64,000 bases of DNA from Thiorhodococcus mannitoliphagus (GCF_010915725.1 NZ_JAAIJR010000015.1:1-64000), one strand, 5' to 3'. Positions 1-10,148 are shown, numbered from the stretch's first letter. The notes: generated by a model from the letters alone, not told the origin. Program-made: numbers and translations.

Positions 1-74
1 GAGTTGTTCAATAGATTGAAATATAAATGGTTTATGGAAAATGAATAACGTTGGCTATTCTTAGCCTGACGGCT

Positions 75-141
75 ATGGGGCTAGGGGGGATTTCGGGCGG
101 CATCGCTCGCATCGGGAAACAATTGATGGACACGCTCTTAG
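75..141 (+). repeat. MITE-like repeat family A, copy 1 (left-truncated)
   Basis: This stretch shares about 65 bases with 47220-47285 and with the reverse complement of 10149-10215. The shared part starts at GGGGCTAGGGGG, continues through TTTCGGGCGGC and TCGCTCGC, and ends in AATTGATGGACAC...TTAG. The left third found in the other two copies is missing here. Just beyond it, the 14-mer CTTAGTCGCGCCAA occurs twice (137-150 and 157-170). No gene is visible in bases 1-180. Confidence 0.7.
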
Positions 142-181
142 TCGCGCCAAAAGGTTCTTAGTCGCGCCAAGAGGGCAGCTG

Positions 182-407
<226 letters not shown>

Positions 408-411
<4 letters not shown>

Positions 412-1892
412 TTCAGAGTCAAGTCGCGGCCCTGGGCAGGTGCAGGACCTTCCAGGATTCGATAGTACTTCAGCACGGGAAGGGGCAACCTAAGCTCGAC
501 CCTTTGCGCACTGGGCTTCACGAATGTCATGACAGACTTGTAGGGACCAAGCGGCGAACTGGCACCTTCCAAACGGTAGGCGCCAGGCTTGAGCGCATAG
601 GTTGACAGGACCCACTGACCGCCGCGGTTCGACATGAGGTAGCCACCATAGGGCCGCGCAAGTGGCTCACCGACGAAGACCCCCTGCCCCGGCATCAGCA
701 CACTTTGCCAATAGGCCTCGAGCAGCGTCGACCCCGTCACGTAGGCGCGGATCACAGCCCTTACATCAGGAAACTTCGCCACGAAATTGCAGGGCTCCGT
801 CACCGTCCCATAACTGCCCGTCGCGCCCGCATCCAGCCATCGCAGGCTGCTCATCTGATGGCTATCGGTCAGCTTGCCTCCCGTCGATGTCAGGTGGTCC
901 GCGATCGCGCCAGGGCGAAAGCCATTGGTCGTCAGCCTCGGCACCTCAACCGCGCCTGTGAAGTAGAAGAGCACATCGGACTTTCCTTGAATGAAGTCGG
1001 CGGACAGACGCCGGATCCGCAGCGCTTCACCCAGCTCACGAATCGTCTCGGCGTAGCCCTGCGCCCGCACGTTCCGAGCCTTGTCGGAGGTGCTAACCAG
1101 GTAAGCCGTCCCCGATGGTCGTGTGTTGTCCGCAGCCACGCCGCGATCGATCAACGCCTGAGCCGCTTCGAACGTTGGACCTGGAATCATCATCGTCGGC
1201 CGGATGCCGTCAGCCGCGAACGGCCGGCGACTCTTGGAGGCAAAGTAGGGACTCGCCTTGGTTAGACGACAGCCCGAGGCGCAGTAGTCCTCATCGAAGC
1301 CAAGCGCAAAGGCGGTCGTGATCGACATACAGTCGACGCGATAGGGCTGCGTCCAGGTCAAGGCGTAGGCTTGAACCTCCTCCGGTGTCTGTGATTGGAC
1401 ACGGGCGTAGACCGACTCGAACTCAGACGCCGCGATCTCGGAACTGCCCGCTCGAAACGACACCTCGATCACATGATCCGTAGGCACGCCGCGCGCACGA
1501 CGGTAATAGCGACCAACGGCAACGCTGATCGGGTCCCGGCGATTGACGATGATCGCAATGTCTTCCGCTGCCAAGGCTTGCTTCGGGAGCAGCACCACGG
1601 GGGCCGCCTGAACCGGCGCCTTGGCACTCAAGCAAAGACCGAGGAGCAGGCCGCTCCAGAGCCATGAGCTGGCACTGCCGAGGGAGTTCAACGTCAAGAC
1701 GCGAGGACCGGGTAGACGGGGAACTCGAGTGCGCGGAGAGAGCCCCCGCGCCTGTTCGCTGACAGCAGGGTCGCCGGCATGCTCAGTCGAATTCGATAAG
1801 ATGCCAGACCATCCTCCAGGTCCTTGGCGGGTGCGAAGCGACCCCTCGAGCAGTCGATCGTGGGCGCGCACAGAGACCTGATGCCCGCCCAT
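408..1892 (-). CDS. TIGR03790-family protein, exosortase-genome marker
   Basis: The body matches what I know of TIGR03790, a family of unknown function largely confined to genomes that encode exosortase. Recognisable stretches are the early IAIIVNRRDPISVAVGRYY followed by RGVP, a long region with conserved Cys (DEDYCASGC), and the late GSYGTVTEPC, ending with an immunoglobulin-like tail. A hydrophobic export signal (SSWLWSGLLLGLCLS, then AQA-like cleavage at PVQAAP) lies around residues 76-97. The first 65 residues are Arg/Gly/Pro-rich, have no ribosome-binding site, and would place the signal peptide internally. The true start is therefore probably a TTG near 1697 or 1691. The gene follows the TPR lipoprotein gene by 45 bases on the same strand. 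The stop codon lies in repeat B copy 1, so the C terminus may have been altered by insertion. Confidence 0.7.
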
Positions 1893-1937
1893 GAAACATC
1901 GACTCGAAAGGCTGAAGTCAAGCCGACCGATCTCCGG

Positions 1938-4340
1938 TCAGCCCGCGGTTGCGGCCCTGGACGACAGAGCCCCCAAGGTCGCGCGCGCCTCATCCAATCC
2001 AGGGAAGGTCGACCCAGAATCCACCGCGGCAGTCAACATCGCCTTCGCCTCGTCGTCGCGTCCCAGGCTCGCGTAGACCATGCCGAGATGAAACTGCATC
2101 TCCGCTGGCACTGACTCAAGCTGACTCACCGCCTTCTCCAAGGTCGACAAGGCGCCCTCGGCATCGCCATTCCTGAATTGCACCCAACCCAAGGTATCCA
2201 GCAGGACCCACTGCTCAGATCCCGCGAAACCCTGGACGAGATCCATGGCGCGGGACAGGCTCACCGGATCGTCCTTACGGGCATTCGCCAAGAGCATGGC
2301 GAGATTGTTAGCTACTGCGTCCGCCTCAGGGTTGCTCTTCAGAACCTCCTCATAAGCAGCGATGGCCTCGTCGTAACGTCCCGCATCCTGGAGCGCAATC
2401 CCCAATCGGAACACCAGGAAGGCATTGCGGTCAGTCTCGTTGATACCGGTGCGCAGGGTCGAAACGGCCTTATCCAGATCACCGGTCCGCACAGACAAGT
2501 CCGCCATGCGCGTGTAGGCGCTCGGCGTCTTCGGATAGAGGCTGATGACTTGCGCGAACTGGGCTGCGGCCTCGTCGAAACGCCCGGAGGACGCGTAAAT
2601 CTCGCCCAGCAGATTGAGTGCCGCGGCATTGGCGGGATGCTGACTCAAGTAAGCCGTGATGCTCGCCTCCGCATCCTCGACCTGCCCCAGGAGCAGATAG
2701 CTACGCGCCAGCGCGAGCATCGGCTCGACCGCGTCGGACCGCTTCTCGATCGCCACCTTGAGCACGTCGACGCTCTCTGACAACTGACCCTCCCGCTGCA
2801 GCACGAGCCCCTTGAGGTAATAACCCAGCGGGTGGTCAGGCCGACGCTTCAGGATGCTCTCGGCAGTCTGCGCCATCGCCTCCCAATCCTGCTGAGAAAG
2901 CTGGAGCTTGGCCAAAGCACTCTGCACCTGAGTATCGTCGGGAACCTTCTCCAGAAAGCCTTCCAGGATGCGCGAAGCACCAGCCATATCTCCGCTCCGC
3001 ACCAGAATCTGCGCCATTTCCAAATAGGCCGCAGGCTCCGCCGGCGCGACGTCGATCGCCTTCTGCAAGGCGTCTTGCGCCAACGTGATCTCATCGCGCA
3101 TCTCGTGCGCCCTTGCCAGGAGCCGCAGCGCACGCGTCGATTCCGGATCGTTCTGCAAGGCATCGCGCAGATCAGGAATGGCCTCGTCCGGCTTCTCACG
3201 CGTCAGCGCGATTGCTGCACGCAGCGTCAAGGCATCGACATCGCGCGCGTCCTCCTCCAGCACCTCGCCCAGGAGCACCAACGCCTCGTCCGTCTGCTGC
3301 TGAGCAAACCTGAGCGCCGCCAGCCGATTCCGCGCTTTCAGGCCTGCCGTCCCAGTGCCATCCCGCTCGATGATGGCGCGATAGACAGCCTCAACCTTGT
3401 CCCGCTGCCCGAGGCTCGCAGCCAGCTCAGCGAGCGCGAAGCGCAGGTCGTACTCATCCGGAGCCTCGGCGACGAAGCCATCCAGAATCCCGAGACCAGC
3501 CTCGGCCCCCTTCTCCTTGACCGTCCATTCGACGAGCAAGAGCTTTGGTTGTACTTCATCTGGATTTGCTGCAATGGCGCCGCGCAGCGCCTGCTCGGCC
3601 GCCTGCTGGTCACCTTGCTGCGTGAGAAAGGCCGCGAGCCTGGCGGTATGGACGAGCTGGGATGGCTCGATCCGCGTCAAGGTCTCGAGCTGCTCGCGCG
3701 CCTTGGAAGGATCTCCGACCAATTGATACCCCGCGGCGAGAGACAAACGCAGCTGCACATCGTCCGGATGCGCCTCCACCGCGCGCTCGAGAAGCTTGAC
3801 CGCCTCTTCGGTCGCGTTCTCGGCGCGACGCACCTCGGCGAGCAGCAAGAGGGCGTTGCGATGACTGGGATCGACCTCCAGCGCGGCTTGCGCATCAAGC
3901 GTCGCCGCGTCCAAGTCACCCTCTTTGGCCCGCACTGCACCGCGCAAGGCCAAGGCATCGGGATCCTTGGGAGCGAGCGCCAGCACGGCCTCCGCGTCCG
4001 CCAGCGCATCCTGGAGCTGGCCAGCATCGAACAGCAACTGCCCGCGCTTGAGGTGCGCATCGGCATAATCAGGCTTCAGCTCGACCGCCTTGTTATACCC
4101 CCCGAAGGCAGCGCTCCAGTTCTGCTGACCAGCCTCGATCTGAGCGAGTTGGAACCAAGCCTGCGGATGCTTGGGATCGATCTGCAGAACATTCTTGAAC
4201 TCGAGCCGCGCCTTGACCGGATCGCCTTCCTCAAGCAGCTCCAGGCCGCGGTCGAAGTAGGCTTGTTGGCGGTCTTCGGAACCGCAGGCAACCAGCAAAC
4301 ACAGGCCCAATAAAGGCCCAATCCTTAGAAAAATCTTCAT
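1938..4340 (-). CDS. TPR-repeat lipoprotein, PrsT-like (PEP-CTERM system)
   Basis: An 800-residue protein with a lipoprotein signal (hydrophobic GPLLGLCLLVAC, lipobox LVAC, Cys19) followed by tandem tetratricopeptide repeats to the end. Typical repeat signatures include KARLEFKNVLQIDPKHPQAW near residue 45 and repeated A/G-Y-x-A-P patterns. Length and architecture fit the PEP-CTERM-system TPR lipoprotein family (PrsT), thought to act in polysaccharide or protein export linked to exosortase. The adjacent TIGR03790 gene supports that reading. It should be anchored to an envelope membrane, with the TPRs as a protein-binding scaffold. The start codon overlaps the end of a transposase remnant, so upstream signals now lie in former IS DNA. 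No exosortase gene is in the window. Confidence 0.75.
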   Translation of the reverse strand: MKIFLRIGPLLGLCLLVACGSEDRQQAYFDRGLELLEEGDPVKARLEFKNVLQIDPKHPQAWFQLAQIEAGQQNWSAAFGGYNKAVELKPDYADAHLKRGQLLFDAGQLQDALADAEAVLALAPKDPDALALRGAVRAKEGDLDAATLDAQAALEVDPSHRNALLLLAEVRRAENATEEAVKLLERAVEAHPDDVQLRLSLAAGYQLVGDPSKAREQLETLTRIEPSQLVHTARLAAFLTQQGDQQAAEQALRGAIAANPDEVQPKLLLVEWTVKEKGAEAGLGILDGFVAEAPDEYDLRFALAELAASLGQRDKVEAVYRAIIERDGTGTAGLKARNRLAALRFAQQQTDEALVLLGEVLEEDARDVDALTLRAAIALTREKPDEAIPDLRDALQNDPESTRALRLLARAHEMRDEITLAQDALQKAIDVAPAEPAAYLEMAQILVRSGDMAGASRILEGFLEKVPDDTQVQSALAKLQLSQQDWEAMAQTAESILKRRPDHPLGYYLKGLVLQREGQLSESVDVLKVAIEKRSDAVEPMLALARSYLLLGQVEDAEASITAYLSQHPANAAALNLLGEIYASSGRFDEAAAQFAQVISLYPKTPSAYTRMADLSVRTGDLDKAVSTLRTGINETDRNAFLVFRLGIALQDAGRYDEAIAAYEEVLKSNPEADAVANNLAMLLANARKDDPVSLSRAMDLVQGFAGSEQWVLLDTLGWVQFRNGDAEGALSTLEKAVSQLESVPAEMQFHLGMVYASLGRDDEAKAMLTAAVDSGSTFPGLDEARATLGALSSRAATAG

Positions 4341-4920
4341 TCAGCGTCAATCTCTCTCAAATGGCTAACGTGGACCCCATGCGGCACTAACACCCCATCG
4401 GCCAAATGGCGGAAGTCATGGTCATGAAGGTATTGCTCCTCGCTGCTGCAGCAGGCCCAGGGCGATGCAGTGCGACAAACAGTTCTTTCTCTGCAGCATC
4501 GACGCTGAACACCGGGATGCCTTTGCGTTGTGCCTAACGGCGCAAGGCTGCAATGTGGCGAAACTGCGCGTCGCGCTCTTGGAGATCGACCACACCCATG
4601 ATCAGCTCCTTGGGCAACGCGCGACGGCGAAAGCCGGCCTGATCCAGCCAGGTGGCGGCGCACTCGGCCTGACTCGCCGCTTGGGCGTTGCGAGTTGTGG
4701 TGTTGATCGCCGGATCGTCCAGTCGGTTGAGCCGGCACCGAGCGTCGTTCAGGCAAGGCGACTTGGGAGCAGCGCCTCGCCGCGACGGTCGCGCAATCGC
4801 GGCAGGGTACCGCTCCCACCGACCACGCGGTTGGACCAGAGTATGGTCAATGCCTGCTCGAGAGCTTCACCAAAGCAAGCTAATCTTCAAAATCCGCAAG
4901 GCGTGGCAGCTGAATCGACG
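4337..4920 (-). pseudogene. Decayed ISAzo13-like transposase fragment
   Basis: Reading the minus strand in one frame gives GFRRRALPKELIMGVVDLQ, RDAQFRHIAALRR, a TAG stop, then AQRKGIPVFSVDAAEKEL. After a frame change it continues EEQYLHDHDFRHLADGVLVP. This resembles the pattern RDAQFRYI...G-PVISVDTKKKEL...HDF...VPYGVYD that I recall from ISAzo13-family transposases. At least one in-frame stop and one frameshift show that it is dead. The fragment runs directly into the start codon of the TPR lipoprotein gene, and no terminal repeats were found. The family assignment is tentative. Confidence 0.55.
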
Positions 4921-4981
4921 GCCCTAGCCGGGTTAAGGATGCAACTAGTGCGGCTATCCTTGCCACCTGCTGTTGACACCT

Positions 4982-5151
4982 CTAGCGAGGCTTCGCCTCA
5001 GACCGACGAGTCATGCCATCGGGATCGCTATCGGAATCGGGATCGCTATCGTCGGTTCGATCCCGATCACGATACCGACGGCCCTGGATGGTCGGACGCT
5101 TCATCGAAATTTGACTCATCTGCAAGCATTTTGCGCCCTCAAGGATCCTAG
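4982..5151 (+). repeat. CTAG-bounded repeat family B, copy 2 (3 hexamers)
   Basis: Same architecture as the copy at 182-411: CTAGCGAGGCTTCGCCTC hairpin, TCATGCCATCGGGATCGCTA, a short hexamer tract (GATCCC, GATCAC, GATACC), and the conserved tail to CTAG at 5148-5151. An extra GGAATCGGGATCGCTATC unit is duplicated in the left part. The last CTAG again forms the stop codon of a minus-strand gene, the bacteriohaemerythrin ending at 5148. Confidence 0.85.
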
Positions 5152-5552
5152 TTCGACGTTTTCACGTGCAAAGCGTAGAGCATATCCTCATCCGCAATAT
5201 GGTCGATCAGCCAATCCTGCGTGATCTCCAGCGCGCGGTCCGCCAGATCTTCGCTCGGACCGAAGATCATCAGGTCGTTGTCAAGCTCGTCTAGACGTCT
5301 AAAAAAGGCGGCGTGCTGCTGCAGGTGCTCCTTCAGGCCGGGATACGCATGCTTACGCATGAAGTCCACCTCCGTGTCGAAGTGCTTTTCTGCGTAGTTC
5401 CTCATGAAGGTGATGGCGTCGACGACGGCGCTCTTGCCCTCCCGCCCCAGAATACCCTCGTAGAGCTGATGGGAAGCCACGAAGAATCCCTTGTGCTGCT
5501 CATCAATGTCGGGGATTCCGATGAGATAAACGTCGGACCAGTCTTTTAGCAT
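5148..5552 (-). CDS. Bacteriohaemerythrin
   Basis: A 134-residue single-domain haemerythrin, the usual length for stand-alone bacterial forms. The O2-binding di-iron ligands are visible in order: His in DIDEQHKGFF, His and Glu in EKHFDTEVDFM, paired His in KEHLQQHAAFF, and His/Asp in DHIADED near the end. These cytosolic proteins bind O2 reversibly and are thought to store, deliver or sense oxygen in microaerophiles and facultative anaerobes. The start follows an AGGTG ribosome-binding site. The last codon before TAG is AAC and the TAG is contributed by repeat B copy 2. The flanking genes do not suggest an operon. Confidence 0.85.
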   Translation of the reverse strand: MLKDWSDVYLIGIPDIDEQHKGFFVASHQLYEGILGREGKSAVVDAITFMRNYAEKHFDTEVDFMRKHAYPGLKEHLQQHAAFFRRLDELDNDLMIFGPSEDLADRALEITQDWLIDHIADEDMLYALHVKTSN

Positions 5553-5855
5553 TCGACACCTGAATTAAAAGCGTTATCAAGATATTACGCATCGTCGAAC
5601 CAAGGCGAGCCGCCGCGCCGAACAGGCACGTCGGCAGTCTTGGCTCCACCAAGCCGCCATCCTAAGCCAGTGGCGGCCGCTTTGGAATCGCCCTGAACAG
5701 AGCCCCCGATCCCCGACAAAGCCATCAGCATGACGTCAAGCGCGGACGGTCGGTACCAGCAAACCACGAAACCAGCCTTCCATGATCCGATCTCTTTGCT
5801 AGAGTAGAGTGATCGGGATTGCCTGGTCCCGCCATCACTTTGGAGTTAACTGATC
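5553..5855. other. Intergenic stretch without recognised gene
   Basis: About 300 bases between the divergent bacteriohaemerythrin and XRE regulator genes. The open frames here have no recognisable product and no ribosome-binding site. The region should hold both promoters, but I could not identify convincing boxes. Confidence 0.4.
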
Positions 5856-6221
5856 GTGGAACCTGAATTTGCAGAACGCTCCCAGCGGATCGGCAGACGG
5901 CTGCGCGCCGAACGCCAGCGGCGCGGCTGGTCCTTGAACGACCTGTCCACCCGAACCGATGGCGCCTTGTCCAAATCCAGGATTAGCAACTACGAGCAAG
6001 GAATCCGGCGCATGGGATTGGAGGCCGCGCAGCACCTCGCTGCAGCCCTAGAGACCGTGACCCCAGCCTGGCTCCTCCTACTCGAAGAGGACAGCCGCCT
6101 GAGCGACACAGAGCTGGCGCTCATCAAGGACTTCCGAGCCTTGGATACCAAGAGCCAGCAACAAGTCATTGACTTGGCGCGAAACAAGAAGTTGCAGGAT
6201 GCAGATCGAGCAGCGTCCTAG
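5856..6221 (+). CDS. XRE-family helix-turn-helix regulator
   Basis: A 121-residue protein beginning at GTG, supported by GGAG ten bases upstream (5842-5845). Residues about 10-70 form a Cro/CI-type helix-turn-helix: IGRRLRAERQRRGWSLNDL, then SKSRISNYEQGIR with the usual recognition-helix pattern, then AAQHLAAAL. The C-terminal half (ELALIKDFRALDTKSQQQVI) resembles the short helical tail of phage-repressor-like regulators. It is a probable DNA-binding transcriptional repressor with unknown targets. It stands alone and is followed by a hairpin terminator shared with the tRNA-Met gene. Confidence 0.75.
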   Translation: MEPEFAERSQRIGRRLRAERQRRGWSLNDLSTRTDGALSKSRISNYEQGIRRMGLEAAQHLAAALETVTPAWLLLLEEDSRLSDTELALIKDFRALDTKSQQQVIDLARNKKLQDADRAAS

Positions 6222-6251
6222 GAGGAGGACAGCGCGTCAGCTTGCACCAAC

Positions 6252-6279
6252 GAAAAAGGCCGCATGAAAGCGGCCTTTG
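6252..6279 (-). terminator. Rho-independent terminator after tRNA-Met
   Basis: Hairpin AAAGGCCGC...GCGGCCTTT. On the minus strand it is followed by TTTTT, which suits termination of the tRNA-Met transcript. On the plus strand it could also serve the XRE gene, with a weaker T tract. Confidence 0.75.
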
Positions 6280-6287
6280 TGGGATTC

Positions 6288-6364
6288 TGGTGGCTACGCC
6301 CTGACTCGAACAGGGGACCCTCGCATTATGAGTGCGATGCTCTAACCAACTGAGCTACGTAGCC
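6288..6364 (-). tRNA. tRNA-Met (CAT), elongator type
   Basis: A 77-base cloverleaf read on the minus strand: acceptor GGCTACG pairs with CGTAGCC, D-arm AGCTCAGTTGGTTAGAGC, anticodon loop CTCATAA with anticodon CAT, T-arm with TTCGAGT, and encoded CCA. It has the G1-C72 pair of an elongator rather than the mismatched first pair of an initiator tRNA. Because a CAT anticodon is also used by tRNA-Ile with lysidine, Ile is a remote alternative. Confidence 0.93.
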
Positions 6365-6423
6365 GGAAAGATTGCGAAGTATAGAGTCGCACCCTTACCC
6401 TGTCAACGCCGAGCGGAGCGATG

Positions 6424-7515
6424 CTAGACGTTGAATCGGAAGTGAATGACGTCGCCGTCCCGCACGACATAGTCCTTGCCCTCGGAGCGTAGCTTTCCGG
6501 CCTCCTTTGCCCCCTGCTCACCCTTGCAGGCGACGAAATCCTCGTAGCCGATCACCTCGGCACGAATGAAGCCGCGCTCGAAGTCCGAGTGAATGACACC
6601 GGCTGCTTGCGGAGCCTTGGCTGCGGCGGGAATCGTCCAGGCACGCACCTCCTTGGGGCCAGCGGTGAAATAAGTTTCCAATCCGAGCAGCCGATAGCCC
6701 GCGCGCACGACGCGGTTGAGTCCTGGCTCATCCAATCCCAGATCGGCGAGAAACTCATCGCGCTCGTCCTCGTTCAGCTCGACGACCTCCGCCTCGATCG
6801 CGGCACAAACGGCGACGACTTCCGCTTGCTCCTCCGCCGCGAGCGCCGATACGCGTTCCAGATAGGCGTTATCGGTAAAGCCATCCTCTGCCACATTGGC
6901 GATGTACATGGTTGGCTTCGCGGTCAGCAGAAAGAGATCGCGCAGCTCCTCCAGCGCACTCTCGTCGAGACCCATGGCGCGCACCGGCCGACCGGCATCG
7001 AGGTGTGCCTGCACCTCTTCTAGAATGGCCTTGCGCTTGAGCACCTGCTTATCGCCGGTCTTCGCCATGCGCTGAGCGCGATCCAGCGCCTTGCTGACCG
7101 TATCCAGGTCAGCCAGCGCGAGTTCCGTGTTGATGACTTCGATGTCGCCCAGGGGGTCGATCTTGCCGGCGACGTGAACGACATCATCGTTCTCGAAGCA
7201 GCGCACGACGTGGGCGATGGCATCCGTCTCGCGGATGTTCGCGAGAAACTTGTTGCCCAGCCCTTCCCCCTTCGACGCGCCGGCCACCAGTCCGGCGATG
7301 TCGACGAACTGCATGGTCGTCGGCAAAATCTTTTGCGGCTTTACAATGCCAGCAACGACGTCGAGCCGTGCATCTGGCAAGGGCACGACCCCGACATTGG
7401 GATCGATGGTGCAGAACGGATAATTCTCGGCCGCGATCCTGGCCTTGGTGAGCGCATTGAAGAGCGTCGACTTGCCAACATTCGGCAGGCCGACGATACC
7501 GCATTTGAATCCCAT
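6424..7515 (-). CDS. ychF: YchF/OLA1-family ribosome-associated ATPase
   Basis: A 363-residue protein of standard length. It opens with the P-loop [19 protein letters not shown] (Obg-like G1), followed by [19 protein letters not shown]. The G3 segment is [19 protein letters not shown], and the usual NKxD is replaced by NVAED, consistent with ATP rather than GTP preference. A coiled-coil insert precedes the C-terminal TGS domain ending [12 protein letters not shown]. YchF binds ribosomes and modulates stress and peroxide responses. It is often next to pth, but here the neighbours are tRNA-Met and manC. Confidence 0.95.
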   Translation of the reverse strand: MGFKCGIVGLPNVGKSTLFNALTKARIAAENYPFCTIDPNVGVVPLPDARLDVVAGIVKPQKILPTTMQFVDIAGLVAGASKGEGLGNKFLANIRETDAIAHVVRCFENDDVVHVAGKIDPLGDIEVINTELALADLDTVSKALDRAQRMAKTGDKQVLKRKAILEEVQAHLDAGRPVRAMGLDESALEELRDLFLLTAKPTMYIANVAEDGFTDNAYLERVSALAAEEQAEVVAVCAAIEAEVVELNEDERDEFLADLGLDEPGLNRVVRAGYRLLGLETYFTAGPKEVRAWTIPAAAKAPQAAGVIHSDFERGFIRAEVIGYEDFVACKGEQGAKEAGKLRSEGKDYVVRDGDVIHFRFNV

Positions 7516-7635
7516 GAGCGTGATCCCGCTGAAAAACTCGCCGATTCTACAGGAGACCAGGGAGCAGGCGCTATCCGAGCGAATCCAGACGTCCGGCGAA
7601 GCCGATGAGGATGCCCGCGCGCGCTGCGGCAGGAA

Positions 7636-9132
7636 TCAGCGCTTCTCGGCTGGTTCGCGGTTGTAGCGGTCCTCGAATCGAACGATATCATCCTCTCCGA
7701 GGTAGCTACCGGACTGCACCTCGATGACCTCGAGCGGAATGCTCCCAGGATTTTCCAGTCGATGCGTCGAGCCGACAGGAATGTAGGCGGACTGGTTCTC
7801 CGTTAGCAGAAAACTGCTGTCGCCGCAGGTCACCCGCGCCGTACCAGAGACAACGATCCAATGCTCGGCGCGATGATGATGCATCTGCGAAGAAAGCGAC
7901 TCCCCCGGATGGACGACCAGCCGCTTCACTTGATACCTGTCGCCCCGGCCGATCGACTCATAGGAGCCCCAAGGGCGGTGAACGCGCTGATGGTGCATAC
8001 ACTCATCCCGTTGCTCGCTCTGCAGGAACTGAGTGACCGCCTTGACATCTTGCGCCGCGTCCTTGGTCGTCACCAGCACGGCATCCGGCGTCTCGACGAC
8101 GATGAGGTTGCTCACACCGACTGCGGCGACCATTCTCGATTGCGCCACGATGAGGTTGTCTGCGGACTCATGCACGAAGGCATCCCCGTCGAGCACATTC
8201 CCCGCCGCGTCCTGGTCGCGCACCTCCCAAAGGGCCGACCATGCGCCGACATCCGACCAGCCGACATCCAGCGGGATGACGACAGCCGTCGGCAAGTTCG
8301 CGGACGCCTGCTTGCCGGAGGAGAGCCGCTCCATCACCGCATAGTCGATGGAATCACTCGGGCAGGCCGAGAAGCGGTCAGTGTCGAGACGCAAGAAATT
8401 GCCATCCAGGGTCGCGCTCGAGAAAGCGTCGCTGATGGCGCCTACGATATCGGAACGAAAACGCTCGATCAGATCCAGCCAGACGGACGCCTTGAGCACG
8501 AAGATACCGCTGTTCCAAGCGTAGTCCCCGCTCGCCAAATAGGCCTCCGCCGTGGGAATGTCCGGCTTTTCGACGAACTCATCGAGCGCGAAGGCCTGAT
8601 TGGCGAGCCCCGCCATAGGATAAGCCGCCCCTTGACGGATGTAGCCATAGCCTGTCTCCGGCTTACCTGGAACGATGCCGAAGGTCACGACCGCACCCTC
8701 GCGAGCAATCAGGTAGGCATCCGCGACCGCCGCACGAAAGGCCTCCTCGTCACGAATGGTGTGGTCCGCAGGCATCACCAGCAGCACGGGATCCTCTCCC
8801 GATTCCGTCGCGACCTTGGCGGCCAGTGTCAGCGCCGGCGCCGTATTGCGGCCGGCAGGCTCCAGAAGGATGCGCGCCGCATCGCGACCGATGACGCGGA
8901 ATTGCTCCGCGACCAGGAAGCGGTGTGCCTCATTACAAACGACCAAGGGATCGAGCTGACCGATTGCCTCCCGCGGATGCTCCTCCGTCAAACCATCCAA
9001 GCGCCGCACCGTCTCCTGCAGCATGGTGTAATCGCTCGTCAGCGGCAGAAATTGCTTGGGGTAAGCTTGGCGCGACAAGGGCCAGAGTCGCGTTCCAGAT
9101 CCACCGGACAGAATGACGGGCTGCAGTGACAT
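7636..9132 (-). CDS. manC: Mannose-1-phosphate guanylyltransferase / mannose-6-phosphate isomerase
   Basis: A 498-residue bifunctional type II enzyme. The N-terminal nucleotidyltransferase starts with ILSGGSGTRLWPLSR and PKQFLPL, and carries the sugar-binding pattern FVEKPD near residue 180. After a linker, the C-terminal cupin contains HHHRAEHWIVVSGTA, the type II phosphomannose isomerase metal-site motif, and ends with FEDRYNR. It makes GDP-mannose from fructose-6-phosphate-derived mannose-6-phosphate for capsule, LPS or exopolysaccharide. AGGA seven bases upstream supports the start. It is divergent from the inositol-phosphatase-like gene. AlgA, CpsB and RfbA-type names apply to the same family. 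Confidence 0.93.
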   Translation of the reverse strand: MSLQPVILSGGSGTRLWPLSRQAYPKQFLPLTSDYTMLQETVRRLDGLTEEHPREAIGQLDPLVVCNEAHRFLVAEQFRVIGRDAARILLEPAGRNTAPALTLAAKVATESGEDPVLLVMPADHTIRDEEAFRAAVADAYLIAREGAVVTFGIVPGKPETGYGYIRQGAAYPMAGLANQAFALDEFVEKPDIPTAEAYLASGDYAWNSGIFVLKASVWLDLIERFRSDIVGAISDAFSSATLDGNFLRLDTDRFSACPSDSIDYAVMERLSSGKQASANLPTAVVIPLDVGWSDVGAWSALWEVRDQDAAGNVLDGDAFVHESADNLIVAQSRMVAAVGVSNLIVVETPDAVLVTTKDAAQDVKAVTQFLQSEQRDECMHHQRVHRPWGSYESIGRGDRYQVKRLVVHPGESLSSQMHHHRAEHWIVVSGTARVTCGDSSFLLTENQSAYIPVGSTHRLENPGSIPLEVIEVQSGSYLGEDDIVRFEDRYNREPAEKR

Positions 9133-9223
9133 GGCGAAGTCCTGTTTCAGAGTGGCAATTCGAGCCGTAGATTAGAGCAACGCCGCCCTCAAGGGTCAAA
9201 CCCACTAGCGAAGTGAGCCGTAC

Positions 9224-10042
9224 ATGAGCATCGAGCTAAGACATCTTGCAGCCCTGCTAAGAGAGACTGCCGCAGAAGAGATCATCCCCCGTTGGCACCA
9301 AGTTCAGGCCAGGAGCAAAGGTGACGGCAGCCTGGTGACAGAGACCGATATCGCCGCCCAGCGCCGCATCGCAGACGCCCTCGCCCGGGATTTTCCGGAG
9401 ATTCCGCTGCTTGGCGAAGAGATGAGTGCGCAGGAGCAGGCGCGCGTGCTCGAAGGCTCCTCCCCGAGCTTCTGGGCTCTCGACCCTCTTGACGGCACCA
9501 GCAACTACGCGAGCGGCTTTCCCTTCTTCGCCATCTCGCTGGCACTCATCGAGCACGGCGAGCCGGTGCTCGGCCTCGTGCTCGACCCAGCGAGGGACGA
9601 ATGCTTTTGCGCAACCAAGGGTCAGGGCACCACGCTAAACGAGCGCCCAATCCGCATCGACGCCCATCCAGCGAGCCTGCCCGAATGCATCGCCGTCATG
9701 GACTTGAAACGGATCCCAAGAGAGCGCCTAGCTGGCCTCTTCCGCCCGGGCGGTTTCAGGTCGCAGCGCAACATCGGCTCAGTCGCATTGGACTGGTGCT
9801 GGCTGGCGTCTGGCCGTTTCCAGCTCTACCTGCACGGCGGACAAAAACTCTGGGACTACGCCGCGGGCAGGCTCATTGCCGACGAGGCCGGGGCCGCGAC
9901 CCGGCTCTTCGCCGCCAAGGGCACACAAGCAGCGTCGTCATCCAGCCTGGAGCCGCACCTGGCCATTGGCGCCGCTCATGAGGCTCTTCTAGAAGACTGG
10001 GTCGGCTTCGTCGACCTACCCTTCACTGAAGCAGGTGACTGA
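9224..10042 (+). CDS. Inositol monophosphatase family phosphatase
   Basis: A 272-residue Mg2+-dependent phosphatase. The metal-binding motifs are present: GEEMS near residue 65, DPLDGTSNYASGFPFF near residue 90, and the late WDYAAGRLIADEAGA. The family includes SuhB, CysQ, histidinol-phosphatase HisN and archaeal-type fructose-1,6-bisphosphatases, so the substrate cannot be assigned from sequence alone. It lies divergent from manC with about 90 bases between them, and the following Sel1 gene is separated by a repeat element, so it is probably monocistronic. Confidence 0.88.
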   Translation: MSIELRHLAALLRETAAEEIIPRWHQVQARSKGDGSLVTETDIAAQRRIADALARDFPEIPLLGEEMSAQEQARVLEGSSPSFWALDPLDGTSNYASGFPFFAISLALIEHGEPVLGLVLDPARDECFCATKGQGTTLNERPIRIDAHPASLPECIAVMDLKRIPRERLAGLFRPGGFRSQRNIGSVALDWCWLASGRFQLYLHGGQKLWDYAAGRLIADEAGAATRLFAAKGTQAASSSSLEPHLAIGAAHEALLEDWVGFVDLPFTEAGD

Positions 10043-10148
10043 GCGATCCAAGCACCCCGACATCAAGCGCCACACAGGGTCAGTGAGGGTTGAATCAACT
10101 CATCCTAGCCGCAGCTTGCTCATAGCCGACTTGCCGACGCGTCGCGAC

